Assembly: GCF_002920915.1 (NCBI RefSeq) | Contig: NZ_PQVF01000008.1 | Span: forward strand, 124,001 to 188,000 | DNA from: Solitalea longa | GTDB lineage: Bacteria; Bacteroidota; Bacteroidia; Sphingobacteriales; Sphingobacteriaceae | Direction: 5' to 3' | DNA length: 64,000 nucleotides | Shown: positions 53,211 through 62,641 of the stretch, piece by piece | Layout: each line of letters starts with the position of its first letter | Numbering within the stretch: the first letter of the stretch is position 1 | Made by a program: the position numbers and the translations under genes | Notes under the pieces: model-generated | The model's input: the letters and a program-made list of their open reading frames with translations, nothing else | The model's database searches: none | What the model was told of the DNA's origin: nothing

Positions 53211-54029
53211 TTAATTTAGCGTAAAACGGATAGGCAAGCTAAAGCGAACCTTTACCGGTTGCCCGTTTTGCCTTCCGGGTTTAAATTTCAGCAACTTCAC
53301 TACGCGAATAGCTTCTTCGTCGCAACCACCTCCTATTCCTTTTAAAACTGTCGCATTATAAACACTTCCATCCTTATCAACTATAAACTGAACGGTCACA
53401 TTTCCTTCAATCTGATTCTCAACCGCCATGCCTGGATAATTCATATTCCTTCCAATAAACTTGAACATTTTTTGAAAACCACCTTCATATTCAGGCATTT
53501 CTTCGGCATGATTAAATGGTGTTTCTGTTGCAGGCTCAGCAGTATTTCCAACACCCTCTCCTCCATTTGAGGATCCATCGGGCATTACATTGGCCACCTG
53601 GCTACCTCCTGGAACATCGGTAGTAGTGGTTGCGGCTACCTTTCCCTCTCGTTCCTCAGCTGTTGGAACCGTACCGGTTGCCTGATTATCAGGTACCACT
53701 TCCGGAATTACATCCTTTATGGTTGAGGCCATTGGTTTTACATCCGATTTATGCGGCAATTCCACTTCCTTAGGCTCATCAGGCACTATTACATATTTAT
53801 TATTATCAATAAAATACGGAATAGAAAGAACCACCGGACCTTCATCGGCTTTTGAGCGAAACATGAGTGAAGTGATACCTAAAATGGCTAAAGCACCTAC
53901 GGAAGTAAATAATGAACGACGCATGGTTCTGTCGTAACGAGTGCGTAGCTGGTAAGCGCCATATTCTTTATGACGGTTTTCGAAAACAATTTCTGTTAAA
54001 TCGTTGGAGTTAGTGAACAGGTTCTTCAT
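53211..54029 (-). CDS. tonB: TonB-type energy transducer
   Basis: A 272-aa inner-membrane protein that passes proton-motive energy to outer-membrane receptors. It has one membrane helix (about residues 32-50), a periplasmic linker rich in Pro, Val, Glu and Gly (about 55-170), and a TonB C-terminal domain (from EGGFQKMFKFIGRNMNYPG through GNVTVQFIVDKDGSV to PGRQNGQPVKVRFSLPIRF). The N-terminal FTNSNDLTEIVFENRHKEYGAYQLR is typical of Bacteroidota TonB proteins. I use the ATG at 54029; an earlier in-frame ATG at 54062 adds a hydrophobic 11-residue extension that looks spurious. ExbB/ExbD are not in this window. Confidence 0.9.
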   Translation of the reverse strand: MKNLFTNSNDLTEIVFENRHKEYGAYQLRTRYDRTMRRSLFTSVGALAILGITSLMFRSKADEGPVVLSIPYFIDNNKYVIVPDEPKEVELPHKSDVKPMASTIKDVIPEVVPDNQATGTVPTAEEREGKVAATTTTDVPGGSQVANVMPDGSSNGGEGVGNTAEPATETPFNHAEEMPEYEGGFQKMFKFIGRNMNYPGMAVENQIEGNVTVQFIVDKDGSVYNATVLKGIGGGCDEEAIRVVKLLKFKPGRQNGQPVKVRFSLPIRFTLN

Positions 54030-54149
54030 GGCTATAAGAATTAAGTTTCTTATTAGATGCACACAGGAAACTTATTCCATAAAACACTCACAATATTTTT
54101 AATTATTAGTTAAAAAATTGAGAATAGATTTTATGGTGTCCAGAAAGAA

Positions 54150-54953
54150 TTAAACTCCGTAGAAAACCTTATGTATTTTTCCCAATTCAGGTAATTGAAC
54201 AGGACTATGAAAAATTCCAAAAACAGATGATCCGCTTCCACTCATTGAGGCATATAAGGCTCCATTATTATATAAGTGCTCTTTAATAGCTCTTATTTCA
54301 GGATATTTTGGAAAAACAGTGGATTCAAAATCGTTCATTACTAGTGCTTTCCACTCAGCAACGGGTAAATGTAAAAGCATTTGCAATGAAGTTTGGGGCT
54401 TCGAAGGCAGGCATCCCCCATAAGCGTCGGCCGTGGAAACATGAATTGCTGGTTTAACCAACACCAAATAGTAGGTATCAAGATTTACTTCCTGTTCAAC
54501 AAATTCATCACCCTTACCAAAAGCAAAAACAGGTTTATTTTCGATAAAAAAAGCACAATCGCTACCCAATTGGCGGGCATAATTTTGCAATTGTTGGACA
54601 GTTAAGCCGAGTTCAAACTTTTGATTAAGCAGCTTCAGCATAAAAGAGCCATCAGCAGAACCGCCACCCAAACCTGCTCCTACCGGAATGTTCTTTAGCA
54701 GATGAACTTCAATTGCAGGAAGATCAAAATCATGTTTCAAAAGCTCATACGCTTTTAAACAAATATTGTCTTTAACATTCCCGGGAATATCAACACCATG
54801 AACATTAAACTTGGTTTCAGTAGCTTCAATAACCTCCAATGAATCATTGATCTTAATAGGATAAAAAACGGTTTCGATATTATGAAAGCCGTCAGCACGT
54901 TTTTCAACGATATTAAGACCGAGATTAATTTTAGCGTTAGGGAATAGTATCAT
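54150..54953 (-). CDS. ispE: 4-diphosphocytidyl-2-C-methyl-D-erythritol kinase
   Basis: A GHMP-family kinase in the MEP isoprenoid pathway. It starts ILFPNAKINLGLNIVEKRADGFHN. The ATP-binding motif is NIPVGAGLGGGSADGSF (about residues 85-101). The C-terminal region has NDFESTVFPKYPEI and MSGSGSSVFGIF. The ATG at 54953 gives 267 aa; an in-frame start at 54986 would lie in repeat-like DNA (acgaattacacgaatt) and adds 11 residues absent from the family, so I rejected it. Confidence 0.94.
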   Translation of the reverse strand: MILFPNAKINLGLNIVEKRADGFHNIETVFYPIKINDSLEVIEATETKFNVHGVDIPGNVKDNICLKAYELLKHDFDLPAIEVHLLKNIPVGAGLGGGSADGSFMLKLLNQKFELGLTVQQLQNYARQLGSDCAFFIENKPVFAFGKGDEFVEQEVNLDTYYLVLVKPAIHVSTADAYGGCLPSKPQTSLQMLLHLPVAEWKALVMNDFESTVFPKYPEIRAIKEHLYNNGALYASMSGSGSSVFGIFHSPVQLPELGKIHKVFYGV

Positions 54954-54962
54954 AAGAAGAAT

Positions 54963-55029
54963 ACGAATTACACGAATTATTCCCAATTTTTAAACAGGAA
55001 TTAAAATGTTTTAACAAATTACACGAATT
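54963..55029. repeat. Degenerate ACACGAATT repeats between ispE and thyA
   Basis: acgaattacacgaatt at 54963-54978 and aattacacgaatt at 55017-55029, direct copies in the divergent ispE-thyA gap. Similar ACACGAATT runs are something I recall from other Bacteroidota intergenic regions (recollection, not checked). Confidence 0.55.
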
Positions 55030-55135
55030 GTTTAAAAGTATTTTGGCAGAACTTGAAAGCTTCGTTACTTTGCAAGACGATTTGCCAGAGTTAATTTATC
55101 TGAATACACAAATCTCCATACTCAGATCTAAGTCA

Positions 55136-55930
55136 ATGAAACAATACCACGATTTAATGCAGCATGTGCTCGATAACGGAGTTGAAAAGCATGACCGTAC
55201 CGGAACAGGAACTATTAGTGTTTTTGGTTACCAAATGCGATTTGATTTAAGTGAGGGCTTTCCGTTGGTTACCACTAAAAAGGTGCATTTAAAGTCGATC
55301 ATTCATGAATTGATTTGGTTTTTAAAGGGTGAAACTAATATTGCCTACCTGAAAGAAAACGGCGTGAGTATATGGGATGAATGGGCAGATGAAAACGGCG
55401 AATTAGGCCCTGTGTATGGATCACAATGGCGTTCATGGCCTACTCCTGATGGAGGAAAGATCGATCAAATCGAAAAAGTAGTGAATCAAATTAAAAACAA
55501 TCCTGATTCACGCAGAATTATAGTAAGTGCCTGGAACGTGGCAGAAGTAGATAATATGGCTTTACCACCATGCCATAGCTTCTTTCAGTTTTATGTGGCC
55601 GACGGAAAATTATCTTGCCAATTATATCAGCGTAGTGCCGACATTTTTTTAGGAGTTCCGTTTAATATTGCTTCGTATGCCTTATTAACCATGATGATGG
55701 CCCAGGTTTGCGGATTAAAACCAGGAGATTTTGTTCACACCTTTGGCGACGCCCATTTATATCTGAATCATCTTGAACAGACCAAACTGCAATTGAGCCG
55801 TGATTTCAAACCTTTGCCCAAAATGGAGTTAAATCCGGAAGTGAAAGATATTTTCGACTTCAAGTTTGAAGATTTTACACTAACCGGTTATGACCCACAT
55901 CCACATATAAAAGCCGCTGTAGCTGTTTAA
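55136..55930 (+). CDS. thyA: Thymidylate synthase
   Basis: Methylates dUMP to dTMP using methylene-tetrahydrofolate. The ATG at 55136 gives 264 aa, exactly the E. coli length, with the catalytic Cys at residue 146 ([12 protein letters not shown]). Other marks are [27 protein letters not shown], and [21 protein letters not shown] in two parts. An open frame extends upstream to 55028 but its extra 36 residues are not part of the family. It is followed by folA, which regenerates the folate it consumes. Confidence 0.97.
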   Translation: MKQYHDLMQHVLDNGVEKHDRTGTGTISVFGYQMRFDLSEGFPLVTTKKVHLKSIIHELIWFLKGETNIAYLKENGVSIWDEWADENGELGPVYGSQWRSWPTPDGGKIDQIEKVVNQIKNNPDSRRIIVSAWNVAEVDNMALPPCHSFFQFYVADGKLSCQLYQRSADIFLGVPFNIASYALLTMMMAQVCGLKPGDFVHTFGDAHLYLNHLEQTKLQLSRDFKPLPKMELNPEVKDIFDFKFEDFTLTGYDPHPHIKAAVAV

Positions 55931-55959
55931 TTGAATGGTAGTTAATACATAGTCCATAT

Positions 55960-56445
55960 ATGACCTTAAGCATTATTGTAGCTAAAGCTAAGAATAACGT
56001 TATCGGAAATAATAACACTCTTATCTGGCATTTACCGGCTGATTTAAAGTACTTCAAAAAACTGACGACAGGCAATACTATAATTATGGGTCGCAAAACC
56101 TATGATTCGATTGGCAAGCCATTACCCAACCGCAGAAATATAGTTATAAGTAGAAATAAAGATCTAAAGCTGGAAGGTTGCGAAGTAACCGATTCTTTGG
56201 ATGCAGCTATTTCGATTAGCGAAAGTGACAATGAGGTCTTTATTATTGGGGGCGCTGAGATCTATAAACAAGCAATTGATCGCAGTGACACTTTGTATGT
56301 TACCGAAGTAAAGTCTTCTTTTGATGGAGACGCTTTTTTCCCGGAAATTTCAAACAACGAATGGACAGAAGTGCAAAGGGAAGACCATGTTGCCGATGAA
56401 AAAAACAAGATCGATTATTCCTTTGTAACTTATAAAAAAGCTTAA
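55960..56445 (+). CDS. folA: Dihydrofolate reductase
   Basis: Reduces dihydrofolate with NADPH. The 161-aa protein has SIIVAKAKNNVIGNNNTLIWHLP (the IGxxNxLPW-like motif, in two parts), NTIIMGRKTYDSIGKPLPNR and IIGGAEIYKQAI. Its start lies 29 nt after thyA, the usual pairing. It faces the chagasin-type gene across only 3 nt. Confidence 0.96.
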   Translation: MTLSIIVAKAKNNVIGNNNTLIWHLPADLKYFKKLTTGNTIIMGRKTYDSIGKPLPNRRNIVISRNKDLKLEGCEVTDSLDAAISISESDNEVFIIGGAEIYKQAIDRSDTLYVTEVKSSFDGDAFFPEISNNEWTEVQREDHVADEKNKIDYSFVTYKKA

Positions 56446-56448
56446 ATC

Positions 56449-56757
56449 CTATTCTTCAACAGTAATTTCATAATCGCCTGTATCAATTGGAGTGGATGAT
56501 GGTTCCCACGGGCGTCTTTGTTCAAAATGGATTTTAGCATTCCCTTTCTTTTTCCCTATTACTTTAAAAACTTCCGGAATAGATGATCCTACAGGAATGT
56601 TTTTGTCAATTTCATGAACATCATCCTCATAATCCACTTTTGAAACTTCAATTATTCCTTCATTATCAACTTTAAATTGCCAAACCAAGCCCGAGGTACC
56701 TTTTCCTGGCAAGGCAATAAAAATGCTGTCATTCAGTCTGAGAATTTTAGTTTCCAT
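56449..56757 (-). CDS. Chagasin-family (I42) cysteine protease inhibitor-like protein
   Basis: 102 aa from the ATG at 56757 (an in-frame TTG at 56802 would add 15 residues). It follows the chagasin pattern of three loops: a Gly-rich first loop (PGKGTSGLVW at residues 17-26, in the place of NPTTGY), a second loop near VGSSIPEVF, and RRPWEP (81-86), the conserved RPW loop. Chagasins block papain-like proteases. There is no signal peptide. It is encoded just downstream of a papain-like peptidase on the same strand, so the two are probably a protease-inhibitor pair; a terminator-like hairpin lies between them. Confidence 0.8.
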   Translation of the reverse strand: METKILRLNDSIFIALPGKGTSGLVWQFKVDNEGIIEVSKVDYEDDVHEIDKNIPVGSSIPEVFKVIGKKKGNAKIHFEQRRPWEPSSTPIDTGDYEITVEE

Positions 56758-56820
56758 AATTTTTGGGTTGAAGGGTACTTCATCCGATTTATTAGGATAC
56801 AATAAATATGCCTAGGATAT

Positions 56821-56866
56821 AAAAGAGATCCGGGAAGGAAAATGAATTTTTCTCATCCCGGATCTT
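56821..56866 (-). terminator. Intrinsic terminator between the C1 peptidase and the inhibitor gene
   Basis: A 10-bp perfect stem (agatccggga / tcccggatct) with a 20-nt loop and a short T-run on the minus strand. It may leave the inhibitor under separate or read-through transcription. Confidence 0.75.
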
Positions 56867-56927
56867 AAAGTCATCTATTTTAAAAATTACTCAAACAGTA
56901 AGATATCTCATAAAACAAGCAGCGCTT

Positions 56928-57833
56928 TTAAGCCTTGAAATTGCCGGTATTGATCCAGTCATTTTTAAGCAAGACCCACCAGTCGACAGCAATCCCATTT
57001 AAAACATATTCATAAGGTAACCAGCCGTAACCGTTTTCTCCCCATGACTTACCCCAGGAGTTGCGAATCAGCAAAGCTCCTTTGGTTTTCTTATCGCCCG
57101 CGGCAGTAGGAATTTCCAATTTATCATCATAGCCCACTGTAAGGACGGCATGACCTCCAACCAGAGGATCACTTGCTGATGGATATGGAATGCGGCCGTT
57201 TTCGGCAGAATAAATAGAATTGTACACCGAAAAACCGAACATACTTGGTATACCCGAGTTTAAATGAGATTTGATAGCTGTAAGAAGTTCCGTTGCTTTT
57301 GTGCCGGGAGGATCGAGCCGGTAATAGGTAATTGCTTTATAATTTTGCCCAAATGCATAGCAAAAAGCCGATGGTTCGATATCATAATCACTGATTTGAT
57401 AGGGCCAAAACTCTTCAGGGGGAACCCCAAACAAGGTCATTGCACCTATGGTTGAACGCAAATACGCTCCTGTGTCACCTGTCCATTTAAGTAAATTACG
57501 TGTAACCTTGTATAAAAAAAGCCGTGAAGCATCAATGTGTTTTCCAAAGGCACGACGCTCATAATATTCAATTATGCCAACGCCTGCATTGGCGGTACAT
57601 GAACCAATGCTCTGTTGATCTTCAATCGGAGAACACCATTTTCGTAAATCTTTAGAAGCAGGTAAAGCAGGTTTAGATGCGGTAACCCCTGCAGTTTTCA
57701 ACATCGTTTTAATTGAATCTGATTCACCTAAAACTTTTAAGCTATTGGGCACGTCTTTGGTGTCGGGAGTATAATCTTTAAAACTAGGAAGGTCTCTTAA
57801 CCATCCTAATGCATAATTTTTAGAGTTTTCCAT
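56928..57833 (-). CDS. Papain-like C1A cysteine peptidase without a signal peptide
   Basis: 301 aa. The papain active site is complete: oxyanion Gln73 and nucleophile Cys79 (EDQQSIGSCTANAG), His228 (VGGHAVLTVGYD) and Asn258 (IRNSWGKSWGENGYGW). The N-terminal ~55 residues (LGWLRDLPSFKDYTPDTKDV) resemble the YGWxPDxPDxRD-type leader seen in bacterial C1 peptidases rather than a classic inhibitory pro-domain. No signal peptide or membrane helix is visible, so the enzyme should be cytoplasmic unless exported by another route. The chagasin-like inhibitor gene lies downstream. Confidence 0.9.
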   Translation of the reverse strand: MENSKNYALGWLRDLPSFKDYTPDTKDVPNSLKVLGESDSIKTMLKTAGVTASKPALPASKDLRKWCSPIEDQQSIGSCTANAGVGIIEYYERRAFGKHIDASRLFLYKVTRNLLKWTGDTGAYLRSTIGAMTLFGVPPEEFWPYQISDYDIEPSAFCYAFGQNYKAITYYRLDPPGTKATELLTAIKSHLNSGIPSMFGFSVYNSIYSAENGRIPYPSASDPLVGGHAVLTVGYDDKLEIPTAAGDKKTKGALLIRNSWGKSWGENGYGWLPYEYVLNGIAVDWWVLLKNDWINTGNFKA

Positions 57834-58033
57834 TGTATGTAAATGTTAGATCGGTTGGTATGATTAAAATTAAAAATATATTTTTCAATATAAAATATAA
57901 AATATTGAATTACTGATACTTACAAAAGTATATTATAGATTAATGTATTAAGAAAGCACAACAAATAAATAATCATTAAGTAGAATATATGCCTAATAAT
58001 ATTTTATACGATTGGCTGAATGTTTAACATAAA

Positions 58034-58064
58034 CTTGCGTAGAATCAAAATTTATTTAGATTTG
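58034..58064 (+). promoter_or_regulatory. Promoter of secDF
   Basis: CTTG (58034-58037), 19-nt spacer, TAGATTTG (58057-58064). The leader before the ATG at 58126 would be about 55 nt. Confidence 0.7.
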
Positions 58065-58125
58065 CGACTTCGTAAAAAAACCAAGAAAACTTTATAAACA
58101 ACGCTTTATTTAAATTAACCGCATT

Positions 58126-61098
58126 ATGCAAGGAAAAGGTGTCATCAGGTTTGTGGCAATTGCTCTAGCGCTTGCTTGTATTTACCACATTTCGTTTACA
58201 GTGGTAACGAGCCGAGTGGAGAAAAAGGCAAAAGAATATGCCAACGGCAACGCAGCCAAAGAGAGTTATTATTTGGATTCGATTGCTACCGAACCAGTGT
58301 ATGATTTAGGTGTAGCAAAGTTTACCTACAGAGAGTGTAAAGAGAAACAGTTAAACCTGGGTCTTGACCTTAAAGGCGGAATGAACGTTACTATGGAAGT
58401 TTCCATGGTTGATTTGATCCGTTCAATGTCAGGTAACAGTACTGATGCTGCGTTCAACAAAGCACTCGATTTAGCTAAGCAACGTTCTACACAAGGATCT
58501 TCAAAAGATTTTGTTGAATTATTCGCTACTGCTTATAACGAAGTTGCTCCAGCCGGAAAATTAGCTTCAATTTTTGCAACTGCAGAAAATAAAGGCCGTA
58601 TTGATTATAGCACTTCGAATGCTGATGTAATTAAAATATTAAAAACAGAATCGGAAAACGCTTTTAATCGTTCTTTTGAAATTCTTCGTACTCGTATCGA
58701 TAAATTCGGTGTAACCCAGCCAAATATTCAGAAAATTGGCGGTAACCGCATTTTAATTGAATTACCGGGTGTTGACGACAAAGAGCGTGTTCGTAAGCTT
58801 TTACAAGGTTCGGCTAAATTGGAATTCTGGGAAACTTATGATAACGGTGAGATTTATGGAGGTTTAGTAGCTGCTAATACAGCTATAGCTTCACAACTAG
58901 CTTTAACAGACAAAGGTGCTGCTAAAGTTGATTCAACCGGTAAAGCAGATACTACTCAGAAAAAAGGCGATTTAGCGCTTTTAAATAAAATGAAACCTGA
59001 AGCTGGCAAAAAAGATTCAGCTGCTGCTCAGGCGTTAATGGCTAAACAAAATCCATTATTTTCAGTATTAATTCCAAGTACTTACCAGGCTCAAAATGGC
59101 CAACAGTCATTGGCTCCAGGTGCTGTAATTGGTTATGCTGCATTAAAAGATACCGCTAAGATCAATCAATACTTAGCAATTCCTGCCGTTAAAGCTAATT
59201 TCCCATCAAACATCAGATTTGCATGGTCAGTTAAATCTGTTAACGAAAAGAATATTTTCCAATTGTTTGCATTGAAATCTAGCGGTCGCGAAGGAAAAGC
59301 GGCTTTAGGTGGCAATGTAATATCAAATGCACGTAATGACTTCAACCAGGACGGTTCTCCGGAAGTAACCATGTACATGAATGCTGATGGAGCTAAAGAA
59401 TGGAGAAGGATTACTGCAGAAGCTGCTGCTGCTAACAAACGTCCAATTGCTATTGTATTGGATGATGCGGTTTATTCAGCTCCTAACGTTCAAAATGAAA
59501 TTTCAGGCGGTGTTTCATCAATCTCTGGTAAATTCACTCCAAAAGAAACTGAAGACTTAGCCAACATCTTAAAAGCGGGTAAATTACCTGCTCCTGCAAA
59601 AATCGTTGAAGAAGCAACTGTAGGCCCAACTTTAGGTCAGGAAGCTATTAACAACGGTTTAATCTCATGTTTAGCTGGTTTAATCGTTGTGTTCATCTTC
59701 ATGGCGGTTTACTATAACAAAGCCGGTGTTTCTGCTGATATCGCTTTAATTGTGAACTTATTCTTCATGATTGGTGTATTGGCCTCATTTGGTGCTGTGT
59801 TAACTTTACCGGGTATTGCTGGTATCGTGCTTAACATTGGTATGGCGGTTGATGCCAACGTATTGATCTACGAACGTATCAAAGAAGAGCTTGACCATGG
59901 TAAGAGCCTACGTATGGCCATTACCGATGGTTTTAAACATGCTTACTCAGCCATTATCGATGCTAACGTAACCATTTTATTATTGGGTATCATCCTGTAT
60001 GTATTCTCTTCAGGTTTGATCCAAGGTTTCGCAACCACATTGATCATCGGTATTTTCACTTCATTGTTCTCAGCTATCTTCATCACCCGCTTAATTTTTG
60101 AAGCGCAGTTAGCTAAAAACAAAGTGATTAAATTCACCAATGAGTTCTCTAAAAACTGGTTCAAAGACACTGATTTCGATTTCGTATCGAAACGTAAAGT
60201 TTTCTATATCATCTCTGTTGTTATCATTTTAGCAGGTGCTGTTTCATTGGCAACAAGAGGTTTAAGCTTAGGAGTTGATTTCCAAGGCGGCAGAACTTAT
60301 ACTGTTCGTTTCGACAAAGATGTTAAAGTTGGTGAAATCCGTGAAGCGTTAACTCCTGCATTTGGCGGAGATGCTCCGGAGGTTAAAACCTTTGGTGGTT
60401 CAGGAATTGGTGATAACAGACAAGTTCGTATTACCACTTCCTATCAAATTGATAATCAATCGGATCATGTTGACCAAGAGGTTGAATCTAAATTAAAAGA
60501 TGGTTTAGCTAAAATTGGTGGCAAATCGGAAATCATGGATTCACGTAAGGTAGGTCCTACCATTGCGAATGATATTAAAGTTTCAGCGTTCTGGTCAATT
60601 GGCTTAGCGTTGGTAATTATCTATATCTATATTTTAATCCGTTTCCGCAAATGGCAGTTTGGTATTGGTGCTACAGTTGCCCTTTTCCACGACGTGTTAA
60701 TTATCATTGCTATCTACTCGATCTTTAACGGTTTATTACCATTCTCGTTAGATGTTGATCAAACATTCATTGCGGCCATCTTAACCATTATGGGTTATTC
60801 AATGAATGATACCGTAGTAGTATTTGACCGTGTACGTGAGTATATGGGCTTACACCATAGTAAAAACGAAACGATGGGTCAGGTTATAAACAGTGCCTTA
60901 AACAGCACCTTAAACCGTACCGTTGTAACAGGTTTATGTACCATGTTAGTGTTGATCGTATTGTTCATCTTCGGTGGTGCAATTCTTCGTGGTTTCTCTT
61001 TCGCATTACTGGTAGGTATTGTGGTAGGAACTTACTCATCACTGTTTGTGGCAACTCCAATTGTTGTTGACTTTATCCGTAAGGACGATAAAAAATAA
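58126..61098 (+). CDS. secDF: Fused protein translocase subunit SecDF
   Basis: 990 aa joining SecD and SecF, which use the proton gradient to pull exported proteins from SecYEG. After one N-terminal helix, the P1 domain has LNLGLDLKGGMNVTMEV (about residues 75-91) and FEILRTRIDKFGVTQPNIQ. The SecD membrane part has NIGMAVDANVLIYERIKEEL, and the SecF part has SLGVDFQGGRTYTVRF and MGYSMNDTVVVFDRVRE. A stretch of about 80 residues rich in Ala, Lys and Asp (about 265-310) is an insertion in the periplasmic domain. Codon bias is strong, so expression is likely high. Confidence 0.97.
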   Translation: MQGKGVIRFVAIALALACIYHISFTVVTSRVEKKAKEYANGNAAKESYYLDSIATEPVYDLGVAKFTYRECKEKQLNLGLDLKGGMNVTMEVSMVDLIRSMSGNSTDAAFNKALDLAKQRSTQGSSKDFVELFATAYNEVAPAGKLASIFATAENKGRIDYSTSNADVIKILKTESENAFNRSFEILRTRIDKFGVTQPNIQKIGGNRILIELPGVDDKERVRKLLQGSAKLEFWETYDNGEIYGGLVAANTAIASQLALTDKGAAKVDSTGKADTTQKKGDLALLNKMKPEAGKKDSAAAQALMAKQNPLFSVLIPSTYQAQNGQQSLAPGAVIGYAALKDTAKINQYLAIPAVKANFPSNIRFAWSVKSVNEKNIFQLFALKSSGREGKAALGGNVISNARNDFNQDGSPEVTMYMNADGAKEWRRITAEAAAANKRPIAIVLDDAVYSAPNVQNEISGGVSSISGKFTPKETEDLANILKAGKLPAPAKIVEEATVGPTLGQEAINNGLISCLAGLIVVFIFMAVYYNKAGVSADIALIVNLFFMIGVLASFGAVLTLPGIAGIVLNIGMAVDANVLIYERIKEELDHGKSLRMAITDGFKHAYSAIIDANVTILLLGIILYVFSSGLIQGFATTLIIGIFTSLFSAIFITRLIFEAQLAKNKVIKFTNEFSKNWFKDTDFDFVSKRKVFYIISVVIILAGAVSLATRGLSLGVDFQGGRTYTVRFDKDVKVGEIREALTPAFGGDAPEVKTFGGSGIGDNRQVRITTSYQIDNQSDHVDQEVESKLKDGLAKIGGKSEIMDSRKVGPTIANDIKVSAFWSIGLALVIIYIYILIRFRKWQFGIGATVALFHDVLIIIAIYSIFNGLLPFSLDVDQTFIAAILTIMGYSMNDTVVVFDRVREYMGLHHSKNETMGQVINSALNSTLNRTVVTGLCTMLVLIVLFIFGGAILRGFSFALLVGIVVGTYSSLFVATPIVVDFIRKDDKK

Positions 61099-61119
61099 TA
61101 GTGCTACTTAATGTAGTTT

Positions 61120-61154
61120 AAAGGCGCAAATCGTAAGGTTTGCGCCTTTTTTTG
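61120..61154 (+). terminator. Intrinsic terminator after secDF
   Basis: An 11-bp stem (aaaggcgcaaa / tttgcgccttt) with a 7-8-nt loop and a long T-run. Confidence 0.9.
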
Positions 61155-61250
61155 TTAACTGACCTGAGCTATATTTTAATTTTTATTGAAAACTTAATAG
61201 CTGGTTCGGTGGTTTTTATTTAATATTGAATAACTCTACTAAACAAGCTT

Positions 61251-62579
61251 ATGTCAATTGATATCCCAGAAACTAATTTCCCAAGAGTTGTAATTATTGG
61301 TGGCGGATTTGGCGGTATTCAGGCTGCTAAAAAACTAAACAACAAAGAAGTACAGGTAATTATGATCGACCGGCACAATTACCATACTTTTCAACCCCTA
61401 CTCTATCAGGTGGCTACCGGTGGTTTAGAACCCGACTCCATTGCTCACCCACTACGTAAGATCTTCAAAAATCAAAAGAACTTTATATTCCGAGTGGCGG
61501 AAGCGCAGGAAGTTATTCCAGATAGAAAGGTACTGAAAACCAATATTGGCGAAATCCATTATGATTACCTGGTAATCGCTACAGGTTCAAGTTCTAATTA
61601 CTTTGGAATGAAAGACCTGGAAGATAACACCATGCCAATGAAAACGATTCCGGAAGCTTTGGATATGCGCAGTTTGGTTTTACAAAACCTCGAAAGTGCA
61701 TTACTAACCGACAGTATAAATGAGCAGGAAGCCTACATGAACTTTGTGGTGGTTGGTGGCGGACCAACAGGGGTTGAAACTGCAGGAGCACTAGCAGAAC
61801 TTAAAAACCATGTATTGCCGCATGACTATCCTGAGTTAGACATACGACGCATGCAAATTAACTTGATTGAAGGTGGAGATCGTTTACTTGGAGCGATGTC
61901 GGTTCAGGCTTCAGAAAAATCAGCTGATTTCTTGAAAAGCATGGGTGTAAACGTTCGTTTGAATGAACGTGTATTAAGTTTTGATGGTGAAAGAGTGCAA
62001 TTAGGCAGCGGAAAAGCACTTGAAACAAAAGTGGTCATCTGGTCGGCTGGAGTTAAAGGCGTTACCTTACCCGGAATAAACAAAGAGGTGATTGTTGGTG
62101 GCAATCGATTTAAAGTAAATGTATTTAACCAGATTGAAGGCTACGATGACATTTTTGCGCTTGGCGATGTGGCGGCAATGATCACCGATGAGTTTCCTAA
62201 AGGTCACCCGGGAGTTGCCCCTGCAGCGATACAACAAGGTCGACTATTTGCCAAAAACATTATTAAAAAGATAAACGATATTCCCATGGAGCCCTTTAAA
62301 TACTTTGACAAAGGCTCAATGGCTACCGTTGGCAGAAACCGCGCAGTGGTTGATATGGGATTTATTCGTTTCCAGGGAACATTTGCCTGGTTTGTATGGA
62401 TGTTTGTTCATTTGATGACTTTAGTTGGTTTCCGTAACCGGGTGGTGGTTTTTGTGAATTGGGTTTGGAGTTATTTCAGTTACGACCGGGGCACGCGATT
62501 GATCATCAGAAGGTTTGAAAAAGAAGCAGCTCCATCCGCAGTAGACAGTCGGCATTACGCAGTAGATAGTCAGCATTAG
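61251..62579 (+). CDS. ndh: Type II NADH:quinone oxidoreductase (NDH-2)
   Basis: A peripheral-membrane flavoenzyme passing electrons from NADH to menaquinone without proton pumping. The FAD motif is VIIGGGFGGIQAAKKL (about residues 14-29), the NADH motif is VVVGGGPTGVETAGALAEL (about 166-184), and the second FAD motif is DIFALGDVAAM. The C-terminal membrane-binding region (FAWFVWMFVHLMTLVGF, then NWVWSYF) is intact. The last ~14 residues (SAVDSRHYAVDSQH) are encoded by heptamer repeat DNA and so are probably an acquired tail. 442 aa in total. Confidence 0.93.
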   Translation: MSIDIPETNFPRVVIIGGGFGGIQAAKKLNNKEVQVIMIDRHNYHTFQPLLYQVATGGLEPDSIAHPLRKIFKNQKNFIFRVAEAQEVIPDRKVLKTNIGEIHYDYLVIATGSSSNYFGMKDLEDNTMPMKTIPEALDMRSLVLQNLESALLTDSINEQEAYMNFVVVGGGPTGVETAGALAELKNHVLPHDYPELDIRRMQINLIEGGDRLLGAMSVQASEKSADFLKSMGVNVRLNERVLSFDGERVQLGSGKALETKVVIWSAGVKGVTLPGINKEVIVGGNRFKVNVFNQIEGYDDIFALGDVAAMITDEFPKGHPGVAPAAIQQGRLFAKNIIKKINDIPMEPFKYFDKGSMATVGRNRAVVDMGFIRFQGTFAWFVWMFVHLMTLVGFRNRVVVFVNWVWSYFSYDRGTRLIIRRFEKEAAPSAVDSRHYAVDSQH

Positions 62580-62632
62580 GCAGACTGAGTATTGGAGACT
62601 GGAGAATGGAGACTGGGAACTAAAGACGATTG
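62539..62632 (+). repeat. Degenerate heptamer array overlapping the 3' end of ndh
   Basis: About thirteen units of 7 nt (gcagtag, acagtcg, gcattac, gcagtag, atagtca, gcattag, gcagact, ggagact and so on). The first six form two 21-nt copies. The motif resembles the CAG-rich heptamers flanking the broken four-helix-bundle gene at 3.3-3.9 kb. Confidence 0.8.
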
Positions 62633-62641
62633 ACTACAAAC

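Noticed and set aside
55028-55135. 36-residue N-terminal extension of thyA
   Set aside because: The ATG at 55136 gives the exact family length and N-terminus; the extension starts at a TTG in repeat-like DNA.
57834-58125. Promoter or operator for the C1 peptidase gene
   Set aside because: The 292-bp gap is extremely AT-rich; no exact TAnnTTTG box is found in the peptidase direction, so none is called.
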